A DNA stretch of 64,000 nt. Origin: Pseudohongiella acticola (GTDB lineage: Bacteria > Pseudomonadota > Gammaproteobacteria > Pseudomonadales > Pseudohongiellaceae). Positions within the stretch are counted from its first letter, which is position 1, and the number at the start of each line of letters is the position of its first letter. The position numbers and the translations under genes were made by a program. Below, in pieces: positions 1-8,438 of this stretch. The DNA lies in assembly GCF_001758195.1 (NCBI RefSeq), contig NZ_MASR01000001.1, positions 1,240,001 through 1,304,000 of the forward strand, in the 5' to 3' direction. A model generated the notes under the pieces. It was not told the origin of the DNA and did not search any database. It saw nothing but the letters and a program-made list of their open reading frames with translations.

Positions 1-1310
1 GACAGGAACGCATCCAGCGCGTCGAAACCGGACTGCAATCGACCCTGCACATGATCAACGGTGTGTATCAATTTTGAGTACTGCTCTACCTGACGGCGCC
101 CGACAATGCGAACACTGCCTGGCACGCAGACCCTGCTCTTATCGTTGCGATCGACATCTGTACACATCGACAACTCGGCTTCATCCTTGCTCGAATTCAG
201 CAGTTGCCGGATACGATCGGCATCTTCCATTGCATCGCTGCCCCGGGCAATGGTGCCAGAGATGGGACAGGTTTCCACCAGGTCACCCAAAGACGCATCA
301 GGCCTGACTCGCACAAACATCTCGGGTGACGCAGACACCAGATATTCCTGCTCACCCAGATTGATCAGCGCAGCATAGGGAGACGGATTACTGGCCCTGA
401 GCCTGTCAAAAATTGTTGACGGTTGACACTGCAGCTCGGTGGAGAATGTCTGACCCGGCACCACTTCAAACAGATCGCCGCATTTAAAACGGGCCCTGGC
501 TTTGTCGACGACAGCGGCGTACTCTCCGGGCTGATGGTCGCTGGCAACTGTGGCCTGCGTTTGATGCAGGCTGGCGACGCTGGCACAAGAACGGGCGGTA
601 GTATCAACCTCAGGTGGCACTGCCTTGCCCTGCCGATTCAGGCCCCCGGTAGTAAACACCTGACCGGCACTATCACGACAGTAGAAATCGAAGCGGTGGA
701 TTACACCCGCACCACTGTCACTGTCCACCGTCAGGATTTCATCGGGCAGGTACAGAACCAGGTCGCGTTGATCACTGGACCTGTGCTGGCGCTGCGTTAT
801 CGACTCAAACTGGAATGCCAGATCATAGGCAAACGCGCCGTACAGACCCAGCAACTGGCTGTGGACGCTGGAAAAATGTGTTATCAGGCGTCGCAGAATC
901 GAAAACACGCTGGGCTGACGGGTTCGCATCTCTTCGGCAAAAAAGCCATTCGATGTTGTCACCCTGCAGACAATGCTGGTTTCTGACACTGACTCAAGCA
1001 GATAGTCGGAGCTGTCACCAGCAAGCGCCCTGTGACATTCGTGCAACAGCAATTCACCACGCGCATTAAGCGCCTCAATACGAACTGCTTGCTGGCGGGC
1101 GGTAATACGGACAGGGGGAGTGGTAAAAACCCGTTCGTGGCGACGGTAACGGCCCGGATAATCAACGCCGCAAACCATCGCCATGCCACAATAATTGTCG
1201 AGTAGCGCCAGTCGACGGTTCATCTCTGCTTTACCATCACAGACTTGTTGCTGGTGATTGATGCGGACACCACCGGCGGTGGTATAGGTAGTCTGGTTTA
1301 TGTGATTCAC
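1..1310 (-). CDS. trpE(G): Anthranilate synthase, fused TrpE/TrpG type (C-terminal part outside window)
   Basis: Makes anthranilate from chorismate and glutamine, the first step of tryptophan synthesis. I translated the minus strand from GTG 1310: the N-terminus (NHINQTTYTTAGG) and motifs such as GLYGAFAYDLAFQFE, GDLFEVVPGQ, PSPYAALINLG, CPISGTIARG and DVDRNDKSRVC match the long TrpE domain of the fused TrpE(G) enzymes known from rhizobia and many gammaproteobacteria. About 436 codons are present and the reading frame is open to the window edge, so the end of the synthase domain and the expected glutamine amidotransferase (TrpG) domain lie outside. The start is supported by GAGAGG seven bases upstream. 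That ribosome binding site lies inside a perfect hairpin. No other trp gene is visible nearby. The family call is firm; the fusion itself is inferred from the TrpE domain subtype. Confidence 0.9.
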   Translation of the reverse strand, partial: MNHINQTTYTTAGGVRINHQQQVCDGKAEMNRRLALLDNYCGMAMVCGVDYPGRYRRHERVFTTPPVRITARQQAVRIEALNARGELLLHECHRALAGDSSDYLLESVSETSIVCRVTTSNGFFAEEMRTRQPSVFSILRRLITHFSSVHSQLLGLYGAFAYDLAFQFESITQRQHRSSDQRDLVLYLPDEILTVDSDSGAGVIHRFDFYCRDSAGQVFTTGGLNRQGKAVPPEVDTTARSCASVASLHQTQATVASDHQPGEYAAVVDKARARFKCGDLFEVVPGQTFSTELQCQPSTIFDRLRASNPSPYAALINLGEQEYLVSASPEMFVRVRPDASLGDLVETCPISGTIARGSDAMEDADRIRQLLNSSKDEAELSMCTDVDRNDKSRVCVPGSVRIVGRRQVEQYSKLIHTVDHVQGRLQSGFDALDAFL

Positions 1311-1317
1311 GTTGTTT

Positions 1318-1335
1318 CCTCTCGTGTCGGAGAGG
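1318..1335 (-). promoter_or_regulatory. Hairpin sequestering the trpE(G) ribosome binding site
   Basis: On the minus strand CCTCTC and GAGAGG form a perfect six-pair stem with a six-base loop. The 3' arm is the Shine-Dalgarno sequence of trpE(G), seven bases before its GTG. Pairing would hide the ribosome binding site. No short leader peptide rich in Trp codons is visible between the upstream gene and trpE(G), so classical attenuation is not supported. Confidence 0.45.
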
Positions 1336-1448
1336 CTGCACCCGCTACTATGGCGAGGCCGGAATCGAGGAGTAATCACACAGTTGGAGCAGGATTTTTA
1401 TCAAGACACAGGCCGCCTTCCTAACGGGGGCAGCCTGAAAAAGACTCA

Positions 1449-1474
1449 GATCAGATAGTCTGATCGTATTTTTT
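1449..1474. terminator. Possible stem-loop terminator
   Basis: GATCAGA, a three-base TAG loop and TCTGATC make a perfect seven-pair stem. On the plus strand six T residues follow after three bases; on the minus strand a T-rich tract follows after a few bases. It lies between the SDR gene (stop at 1587, minus strand) and trpE(G) and could end the SDR transcript. The stem is AT-rich and short, so this is tentative. Confidence 0.35.
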
Positions 1475-1586
1475 CTGGCGGCCCTTGTTGATAAACCGCC
1501 AGAAATACTGTGTTTGCATGTTCATGGGGCGAGATAATGCCCCGATTGCGGCCGGGCTGTCAAGACTCAACTGAACCCGTGCCGAT

Positions 1587-2279
1587 TTACCAGGAAATGG
1601 CAGCTCCGTCGTAGGCGAAAAAGAAACCACTATCGACCGGCCGGGCGCTGTCAATCACCTTCAGCATTCCGGCAACACTTGTGTTGGTGTCGATCAGGGC
1701 ATTGGGGCCACCCATGTCTGTCAACACCCAACCCGGATGCAGGCTCAACACGATGAACTGCTCCGGCTGCAAATCTATGGCCAACGATTTGGCGGCCTGG
1801 TTCAGTGCGCTTTTGGCCGTGCGGTACAAATATGAACCACCGCTGCCATTGTCACTGATTGACCCCATCTTTGAACTGATAAACGCCAATCGACGCTCAG
1901 TGCCTTTGCGCAGGTTTGGCAGCAACGCCTGGGTCAGCAGCACCGGCGCTATTACGTCGACCAGCATAACCTCCGCCCAGTCACTCTCGCGCAAAGATCC
2001 AATATTGGCATCCCGCGGCCCATACATGCCGGCATTGTTAATCAGGACATCAACGGCATCACCGTTAAGTGCATCTACCAGTACCTGACGCGACTCGGCG
2101 CTTGCCAGGTCCAGTGGTAACACGCGGAGTGCCGCATTGGCACGTTGCAGATCTCGCAGTTCGGGAACGTTTTCTGGTTTTCGGCAGGTTGCCACAACAT
2201 CATGGCCCTGACCCAGCACCTGCTTGACTAATTCAAGCCCGATGCCGCGATTGGTGCCTGTGATAAGATACTTCGCCAT
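1587..2279 (-). CDS. Short-chain dehydrogenase/reductase, C-factor-like
   Basis: A 230-residue classical SDR, probably a cytosolic NAD(P)H-dependent oxidoreductase. It has the Rossmann motif TGTNRGIG (residues 7-14), NNAG (81-84), serines near 135-140 and the catalytic pair YRTAK (Y152, K156). The late motif HPGWVLTDMGG and the overall length resemble the C-factor/CsgA-like SDR subgroup. The ATG at 2279 is preceded by a GAGG sequence. It stands alone, divergent from the serine hydrolase at 2566. The substrate cannot be predicted. Confidence 0.85.
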   Translation of the reverse strand: MAKYLITGTNRGIGLELVKQVLGQGHDVVATCRKPENVPELRDLQRANAALRVLPLDLASAESRQVLVDALNGDAVDVLINNAGMYGPRDANIGSLRESDWAEVMLVDVIAPVLLTQALLPNLRKGTERRLAFISSKMGSISDNGSGGSYLYRTAKSALNQAAKSLAIDLQPEQFIVLSLHPGWVLTDMGGPNALIDTNTSVAGMLKVIDSARPVDSGFFFAYDGAAISW

Positions 2280-2565
2280 AAACCTAACCTCATGTTTTAA
2301 ATAAATATAACTTTGATCGTCTGGATTCTCTGACTAATACCACTAAAGTACCATTTCGGCCGCCCGCTGTCAGGCTGTCGCAAATATAAAGGAGCCTGAC
2401 GCGGCGCACCTGACACGTGTGTGACTTCTGACGGTAGAGTGTTATAAACTTCCGGACGGTTGCTCCATAGTGCGCTGGCTACGTTGCTGTCAGGGCTGGG
2501 TGGATAGCCTGGCCGGTAGCTTGGTCGAAAGTCCGGCGCACAAAATCAACAGACAGAGGCTCATC

Positions 2566-3858
2566 ATGAAAAGACTGTTACTGCCCACAAGACTGGCCGG
2601 ATTACTGCTAGTTGGTTCAACACTGGCAACGCTGGCATTTGCCCCCTCACTGGTTGCACAGGAACGCGACCTCAGTCGTGCCAGCCCTGAAGAAGTCGGC
2701 CTCAGCGCTGACGGCGTCAATGATCTTGCCGATGCCATGCGCAAGGAAGTTGACGAAGGCAATCTCGCCGGAGTGGTCAGCGCATTGATGCGCAATGGCA
2801 AACTGGTTCACCTGGATGCTTATGGTTATCAGTCAATTGCGGACCAGGAACCGGTCACTGAAGACACCATTTTCCGTATCTTCTCGATGACCAAACCTGT
2901 GACCAGCGTGGCCATGATGATGTTGCTGGAGGAAGGGAAATTCTCTCTGGATGACGCCGTATCCCAGTACATTCCTGAGCTGGCCAACCTTGAGGTCGCA
3001 ATTGAAGATGGCCCTGGTGGTTTCCCGGTCACCGAACCCGCCAACCATGAAATGACCATTCGTGAATTGATGTCGCACACAGGCGGACTCACTTACGGGT
3101 TATTCTCCCGATCGCAGGTCGACTCGCAGTATGTCGCAGCCAACATTCTGGACACCGAAGGCACATTGCAGGACATGATCGATAAACTATCGCGCATTCC
3201 GCTACGCCAGCAACCCGGCACACTGTGGCACTACAGCGTGTCCGTGGATGTTCAGGGTCGCCTTGTTGAAGTGTTATCCGGCATGCCGTTTGACGAATTT
3301 CTGCAGGAACGCATCTTTGAGCCGCTGGGCATGACCGATACCGGGTTTTATGTTCCAGAAGACAAACGTGATCGTTTCGCAACCATGTACATGTCCGGCC
3401 AGAACGGACTGACCGCACCAAACGATGGTTTCGGCGGTGATTATGCTGCCCCCGTTTCTTTTCATAGTGGCGGCGGCGGACTTGCATCGACAATTACAGA
3501 TTACATGCGCTTCACGCAGATGCTGGCGAATGGCGGCGAATTCAACGGTGAGCGTTTGCTGGAAGAAACCTCGGTCGAGGCGATGCGCAGCAACCAGTTG
3601 CCAGCCGGCATGGACGAAATCCCTGGTTATCCGGGCAACCAGTTTGGTCTGAACTTTGCGCTCGTGACCGATCCGGCGAGAAATGATGGCGTCAGTGAAG
3701 GCAGCTACTGGTGGTGGGGAATCGGTGGCACCTGGTTCTGGATTGATCCGGTGCAGGATCTGGTTTTTATCGGCATGATCCAGAACCGCAACCTGGGTTA
3801 TGCTCGACAACTGCAGGGTATCAGCAAGCGCATGGTTTATGATGCGATCGCTGAATAA
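2566..3858 (+). CDS. Secreted beta-lactamase-fold serine hydrolase (class C/EstB-like)
   Basis: A 430-residue exported serine hydrolase of the beta-lactamase/transpeptidase-like family (esterase, D-aminopeptidase or related). The frame is open upstream, but ATG 2566 is chosen because AGAGG precedes it and a typical signal peptide follows (KR, then a hydrophobic stretch ending near VAQ, residues 30-32). The nucleophile motif SMTK is at residues 107-110, a tyrosine motif YSV at 223-225, and an HTGG motif at 171-174. A paralogue with the same architecture lies at 8439-9704. Members of this family rarely are true beta-lactamases; an esterase role is more likely, but the substrate is unknown. Confidence 0.85.
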   Translation: MKRLLLPTRLAGLLLVGSTLATLAFAPSLVAQERDLSRASPEEVGLSADGVNDLADAMRKEVDEGNLAGVVSALMRNGKLVHLDAYGYQSIADQEPVTEDTIFRIFSMTKPVTSVAMMMLLEEGKFSLDDAVSQYIPELANLEVAIEDGPGGFPVTEPANHEMTIRELMSHTGGLTYGLFSRSQVDSQYVAANILDTEGTLQDMIDKLSRIPLRQQPGTLWHYSVSVDVQGRLVEVLSGMPFDEFLQERIFEPLGMTDTGFYVPEDKRDRFATMYMSGQNGLTAPNDGFGGDYAAPVSFHSGGGGLASTITDYMRFTQMLANGGEFNGERLLEETSVEAMRSNQLPAGMDEIPGYPGNQFGLNFALVTDPARNDGVSEGSYWWWGIGGTWFWIDPVQDLVFIGMIQNRNLGYARQLQGISKRMVYDAIAE

Positions 3859-4191
3859 ATACTCTGCTCAAGCAGATCTTTAGGTAATGACCCCGCTATA
3901 GGCATGTCGCTAACATTACTGGCTGCTGCCAGAGCAGCGAACAGAAGGGGGTGGTACTTTTCGCATGGCGAAAAGTAACGCACCCCCTTCTTCTTTGGCT
4001 ACTGCGGTGCGGCTTTCTCAGGTCATAACCCGGTCGTTATTGCCGCAGCTGTTTTGCCAGTCTGACTCGCCACTGCAGATAAAAGAGAGGCCACGGCGCG
4101 TGACCTTTGCTGGCCAAAGCCCACCGCCCTGGTCTCTCCTGCCACTGGCCGTAGCGTCCTTAATTCATACAGTCTTTAATTTCGTCCGCTA
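3859..4191. other. Gene-free stretch between convergent genes
   Basis: About 330 bases between the ends of a plus-strand and a minus-strand gene. It contains the long hairpin at 3943-3991 and a weaker inverted pair (GAGAGGCCACGG near 4086 against CCCTGGTCTCTC near 4130). A plus-strand frame through it has no family resemblance and is rejected as a gene. It looks like non-coding repeat-like DNA. Confidence 0.5.
3943..3991. repeat. Long imperfect hairpin
   Basis: AGAAGGGGGTG (3943-3953) pairs with CACCCCCTTCT (3981-3991), and TACTTTTCGC (3955-3964) pairs with GCGAAAAGTA (3968-3977). This gives 21 pairs interrupted only by a small asymmetric bulge, around a three-base loop. It lies between convergent genes and could act as a bidirectional transcript end or be part of a dispersed intergenic repeat. 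Confidence 0.6.
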
Positions 4192-4878
4192 TCAGCGGCG
4201 CAGAATCATCAGCCAGCGACCGATGTTGAGAATGTTGGCGAGCGCACCGGCAAAATAAGTCAGGGCCGCCGCTTTAAGCACCTGCCGCGCGCCCCTGTGC
4301 TGATCAGACGAGATGTATTCACCATCCACCAGAATGGGTAAAGCCTTGTTGAAACTGGCATCCCACTCCTCCGGCAATACAATCAGATACGCCAGTGCTC
4401 CCAGCAGTTGGAACAATACACTCAGCCCGATGACGATGCCGATTGCGATGGGGGAACGCAGCACCATCGCCGCAACCGGCACCGAGACCATCAACGCCAC
4501 GCCTATTTTGCTGAACCTGGCCGCAGTGGGCATGTATTTCTGACGCAACTCAAATATCGCTTCGTTGCGGTGGAACTGTATCGCATGTCCCACTTCATGA
4601 GCGGCGACTGCGACCGCCGTGACAGACCGACCTTTGTAATTACTCGGACTTAAACGGACCGCGCGAGCGGCCGGATCAAAGTGATCGCGGCCCTCCTCGG
4701 TCGATTCCACGATAACGCCTTCCAGACGGAAGCGAGATATCAGGTGTTCCGCCAACTCACCACCGGTGCCGGACATGGCCGGGTCGTCGCGGTGGTGCTT
4801 TTTCATTACATAATTGACCCACATCTGTGGGAAGAACGCCAACACTGCCAGTAACAACCCCAGGACCAGCAATAGCAT
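4192..4878 (-). CDS. Membrane neutral zinc metallopeptidase (YugP family)
   Basis: A 228-residue membrane protein of the Zn_peptidase_2/YugP family. It has an N-terminal transmembrane segment (residues 1-18), the zinc-binding motif HEVGH at 94-98, and two or three hydrophobic segments further on (about 125-170). The length is typical for the family, whose physiological substrates are largely unknown. It starts two bases after the stop of the upstream acyl-CoA dehydrogenase gene, so the two are probably translationally coupled, although no functional link is evident. Confidence 0.85.
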   Translation of the reverse strand: MLLLVLGLLLAVLAFFPQMWVNYVMKKHHRDDPAMSGTGGELAEHLISRFRLEGVIVESTEEGRDHFDPAARAVRLSPSNYKGRSVTAVAVAAHEVGHAIQFHRNEAIFELRQKYMPTAARFSKIGVALMVSVPVAAMVLRSPIAIGIVIGLSVLFQLLGALAYLIVLPEEWDASFNKALPILVDGEYISSDQHRGARQVLKAAALTYFAGALANILNIGRWLMILRR

Positions 4879-4880
4879 TG

Positions 4881-6026
4881 TCAGAACCCACGCAGACTGG
4901 CGTATCGATCACGGTGAAAAACGGCATCGCCCAGTGTCTGCTGGGCCACACGGGCACGCTTCAGGAAGAAACCGATATCAAACTCGTCAGTCATGCCAAT
5001 ACCACCATGCATCTGCACGCCTTCATTGCTGACCAGCATATAGACCTCCGACAACTTGGCTTTGCACATGCTTGCCAGCGCCGGTATGTCTTCGCCGGCA
5101 TCGCCACGATCCAGTTCATATAAGGCTTTAAGCACCAGTGATTTGCATAGCTCAATTTCCGAATACATGATGGCGGCACGGTGTTGCAGCGCCTGAAATG
5201 CACCAATAGGCACTCCGAACTGGGTTCGCTGCTTCATATACTCGACAGTCTGTTCAAATACCTCCTGAACGCCGCCCAGCATTTCCGCGGCGAGGCCTAT
5301 GCGACCAATATCCAGGGTGCGCGATAACGCTGGCCAGCCTTTATTTTCTTCTCCCAACAGGGCCTCAGCAGGTACTTCAACATCAACAAATTGAATGTTG
5401 CCAGCATTGCGGTTATCGACCATGTGCAATCTCTGAATGTCGACACCCTGACTCAATGGGTCGACCAGAAACAGACTGATGCCGTGCTGCTGCCCGGTCT
5501 CGCCTTCCGTACGGGCAACCACGATCAATTGATCGGCTACGTGGGCATCGAGGACAAAATCCTTGCTGCCATTGAGTATATAACCTGAACCGGTTTGCAC
5601 GGCTTTCAGTTCGATATGCAGCGGATTATGAATAGCGGTTTCTTCCAGCGCCAGCGCCATCAGGCTCTCGCCATTGGCGATACCGGGCAGCAGCTCCTGC
5701 TTTTGCTCGTCGCTGCCGGCCAGATTGATCAGCGTCGCGCTCAATAACACCGTTGATATCAGCGGGGTCGGCACCAGCGTCCGCCCCGTTTCCTCAAGCA
5801 CCAGCCCAAGACCGGAATAGCCGAATTCAAAGCCGCCATACGCTTCCGGAATAGCCATGCCGGCCCAGCCCAGCTCGACCATGGCCTGCCACAACTCTTC
5901 GGAATAACCATCGGGGTTCCTGTTGTCCCGCAGACCACGCATTACTGAGATGGGTGCCTGTTCGCGGCAAAAATCACGGGCCGATTGCTGCAACATCAGT
6001 TGATCTTCATTTAATACCATTGTCAT
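4881..6026 (-). CDS. Acyl-CoA dehydrogenase, small/beta-type subunit
   Basis: A 381-residue FAD-dependent acyl-CoA dehydrogenase-family protein. The N-terminal helical domain, the middle beta domain and a C-terminal domain with RTQFGVPIGAFQALQH and VQMHGGIGMTDEF are all present. It ends without the YEGT segment that carries the catalytic glutamate in canonical enzymes. It lies 18 bases after a second acyl-CoA dehydrogenase gene (6045-7325). Paired genes of this kind are known to make alpha2beta2 heterotetramers in steroid degradation, where the subunits share the active sites. That this pair does so is inference. A GAGGG sequence lies about ten bases before the ATG. Confidence 0.88.
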   Translation of the reverse strand: MTMVLNEDQLMLQQSARDFCREQAPISVMRGLRDNRNPDGYSEELWQAMVELGWAGMAIPEAYGGFEFGYSGLGLVLEETGRTLVPTPLISTVLLSATLINLAGSDEQKQELLPGIANGESLMALALEETAIHNPLHIELKAVQTGSGYILNGSKDFVLDAHVADQLIVVARTEGETGQQHGISLFLVDPLSQGVDIQRLHMVDNRNAGNIQFVDVEVPAEALLGEENKGWPALSRTLDIGRIGLAAEMLGGVQEVFEQTVEYMKQRTQFGVPIGAFQALQHRAAIMYSEIELCKSLVLKALYELDRGDAGEDIPALASMCKAKLSEVYMLVSNEGVQMHGGIGMTDEFDIGFFLKRARVAQQTLGDAVFHRDRYASLRGF

Positions 6027-6044
6027 GACTCAAGATCCCTCTTT

Positions 6045-7325
6045 CTATTTCGCCGCAGCGTTTTTTGCGGCCGCAGCGTTCTTAGCCGCTGCATTACTGA
6101 CCATGGATGTCATATCAGGCAGGTCCAGTACGCGTTTGGCAATGACGTTCAATTGCACTTCATAAGTGCCGCCCTCAATCGAGTTGCCTTTGGAGCGTAA
6201 CCACTGCCGCGCAACCGCCAGTTCCTGTGCCGAAAAATCACTTTCGTCTTCAGTCAGTGACTCCCAGCCCAGTGCCTGTGTCCCTGCGGCCTGAAGCGCC
6301 AACTCATAGCGGCGTTTGTTTAGTTCACAGCCATAATTCTTCAGCATTGACGATGTTGCATTTGGCCCCTTGCTTTGTTTCGCCTCTTGGGCAGAACGCA
6401 GGGAGGTCAGGCCAAACGCCTCACTGTCTATCCTGAACTGTGCAATCTGGTCACGCAGCACCGGATCCGAGAGCTCCACCACATCGCCACGGTACAACAT
6501 TGCGGTTTCAGCCAGGTTGTCTGCCAGACCGCCACGATTGTTGCGACCACTGGTGAGACCAAACGCGGAAATCATGGTGCGTTCGTGCTGCAGCAGACGC
6601 TTTGCAATACTCCAGCCATCGTTGAGACGTCCTACCAGATTGCCTGCGGGCACCCTGACGTCATCAAAGAAGGTTTCGCAAAACACTGAATTACCGCTGA
6701 TGAGCTTGATCGGTTTGGTACTGACACCCGGACTTGCCATATCAAACAGAATAAAGCTGATGCCGCTGTGTTTGGGCGCTTCAAAGTCAGTGCGTACCAG
6801 GCAAAATATCCAGTCGGCCTGATCGGCGTAGGAGGTCCAGATTTTTGAGCCATTGATGATGTAGTCGTCACCCGCCAGTATTGCCTTGGTGCCCAGCCCG
6901 GCGAGATCCGATCCGGCACCGGGCTCGCTGTAACCCTGACACCAGCGTATCTCACCGCGAATGATGCCGGGAATATGCGCCAGCTTTTGCTCATGCGTTG
7001 CCATCTCCAGCAACACAGGCCCCAGCATGCTGATACCGAAGCTGACCAGGGGCACTCTCGCCTTGATGCGCTGCATTTCCTCCGCCAGAATCAGGTTTTC
7101 AGCTTTACTCAAGCCACCGCCACCGTATTCGGCGGGCCAGGTTGGGGTGGTCCAGCCCTTGGCAGCCATGCGTTCCAGCCACAGCTTGCTGTCCGGGTTT
7201 TTGAACACTGCGTTTCGTCCACCCCAGACGGTTTCGTCTTCGGGCATGGGCGTACGCATGGAGGCTGGACAATTCTCCTCCAGCCAGGCGCGGGTTTCCG
7301 CGCGAAATGCTTCCAGTTCGGGCAA
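6045..7325 (-). CDS. Acyl-CoA dehydrogenase, large/alpha-type subunit, TTG start
   Basis: About 426 residues with acyl-CoA dehydrogenase domains: WPAEYGGGG, the flavin-loop motif YSEPGAGSDLA, and near the end IEGGTYEVQ in place of the canonical YEGTSQIQ, so the usual catalytic glutamate position is glycine. This resembles the FadE26/FadE28 type. TTG 7325 is chosen because GGAGG lies six bases upstream; an in-frame TTG at 7346 would place that site inside the gene. The C-terminus ends in an unusual alanine-lysine-asparagine repeat (last 16 residues). It forms an operon with the next acyl-CoA dehydrogenase gene. Confidence 0.88.
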   Translation of the reverse strand: MPELEAFRAETRAWLEENCPASMRTPMPEDETVWGGRNAVFKNPDSKLWLERMAAKGWTTPTWPAEYGGGGLSKAENLILAEEMQRIKARVPLVSFGISMLGPVLLEMATHEQKLAHIPGIIRGEIRWCQGYSEPGAGSDLAGLGTKAILAGDDYIINGSKIWTSYADQADWIFCLVRTDFEAPKHSGISFILFDMASPGVSTKPIKLISGNSVFCETFFDDVRVPAGNLVGRLNDGWSIAKRLLQHERTMISAFGLTSGRNNRGGLADNLAETAMLYRGDVVELSDPVLRDQIAQFRIDSEAFGLTSLRSAQEAKQSKGPNATSSMLKNYGCELNKRRYELALQAAGTQALGWESLTEDESDFSAQELAVARQWLRSKGNSIEGGTYEVQLNVIAKRVLDLPDMTSMVSNAAAKNAAAAKNAAAK

Positions 7326-7465
7326 AACACACCTCCGATTAACCAAAATATGAATATCTGTCAGCGCTAAAGTCTAACAAGCAGCACGCAGAAACACTAT
7401 GGAAAAACCGGGGTGAAATCAACGAAATTTATAAATATCGTCGGCTTTATACGCAGCCGTGATAG

Positions 7466-8353
7466 TCAGCGAATCAGACCAAGCATTCGCGGCAAGCGCC
7501 CATCGATAAACATAAGCCCGACAAAAATCACCAGCATACCTAGCAGGTGCGATGGCAGTATCACCTCGCCCAGAAATATCAGCCCCAGAATGATCGCTGA
7601 TACGGGTGCAATCAATGTTGTCGTGGAGAAGTTGGTAGCTCCAACCAGTGGTAGCAGTCGATACATGACCTGAAAGGTGAAGGCGGTTGAAATCAATCCA
7701 ATCGCCAGTGCCGCCAGCCAGGTTCCCGGCATTGTCATCACCGGCAAACCCTCAACTGACAACGCCACCGGTAACGCAATAACAGCGGCGCCAGTCAGCG
7801 CGATGCAGGTCAATGCAGTGGGTTCAACGGCCCGAAAACTACGCGCGATGTTCAACGCCAGGGCATAACACAGAGTAGCCAGCAGACACGCAGCTATCGC
7901 CCACAGACGAGTGTCGCCACCGGCACTGAGGGCAGGCAATGCAAGAATGGCGACGCCGGTAAAACCGACCATTACACCAATGCTTCGCGTCCAGGTGATG
8001 CGCTCACCGTTCACCCAAAAGTGCGCCACTATCACTGTCATGATCGGTGTCAGGGCGTTGATAATGGCCGCCACGCCGCTGGCGAGGCTGGCCTGTGCAA
8101 GTGGGAACAGGGCAAAAGGAATGGCGTAATTCAGAACGCCCAGCATGCCCAGCCGTAGCCATAATCCCGGATCACGCGGAATCGGCTTGCGCATGGCAAA
8201 CAGGAATAGCCAGCAACCCAACGCACCAATGCTGACCCGCAGCGCCGTCACCCACAACGGCCCCAGCTCACGAATCAGTAGCGCGTTGAATATGAACGAG
8301 CCGCCCCAGATTCCGCCCAGTGCTACTATCCAGAACCATTCCCGCAACGTCAT
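7466..8353 (-). CDS. DMT-superfamily transporter, EamA domains
   Basis: A 295-residue inner-membrane protein with about ten hydrophobic segments arranged as two EamA repeats. The first repeat opens with WGGSFIFNALLIRELGP, typical of the drug/metabolite transporter superfamily. Such proteins export amino acids, metabolites or drugs. Length and topology are standard. The gene is on the minus strand between the acyl-CoA dehydrogenase pair and a secreted hydrolase, with no clear functional link to either. The substrate cannot be predicted. Confidence 0.85.
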   Translation of the reverse strand: MTLREWFWIVALGGIWGGSFIFNALLIRELGPLWVTALRVSIGALGCWLFLFAMRKPIPRDPGLWLRLGMLGVLNYAIPFALFPLAQASLASGVAAIINALTPIMTVIVAHFWVNGERITWTRSIGVMVGFTGVAILALPALSAGGDTRLWAIAACLLATLCYALALNIARSFRAVEPTALTCIALTGAAVIALPVALSVEGLPVMTMPGTWLAALAIGLISTAFTFQVMYRLLPLVGATNFSTTTLIAPVSAIILGLIFLGEVILPSHLLGMLVIFVGLMFIDGRLPRMLGLIR

Positions 8354-8438
8354 TCAGTCTCTTCCCTAAAATAATCCAACACTACCCTTGGGCTGCGGCA
8401 TACGCTCACCGGAAACCGGGAAAAGAGGAATGGGTATT

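Noticed and set aside
74-1069. Overlapping plus-strand frames across the first kilobase
   Set aside because: They lie antisense to a clear TrpE(G) reading frame and have no family resemblance.
1451-1654. Minus-strand frame overlapping the end of the SDR gene
   Set aside because: Out of frame with the SDR, no domain, and it reads through the stem-loop; a by-product.
3274-3810. 178-codon antisense frame in the serine hydrolase
   Set aside because: The plus-strand frame has signal peptide and catalytic motifs; the antisense text has none.
2566-3858. Antibiotic-resistance beta-lactamase
   Set aside because: The SMTK/Y motifs are shared by esterases and peptidases of the family; no specific resistance feature is seen.
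3965-4258. 97-codon plus-strand frame in the convergent region
   Set aside because: It starts in a hairpin loop, overlaps the peptidase end and has no recognisable domain.
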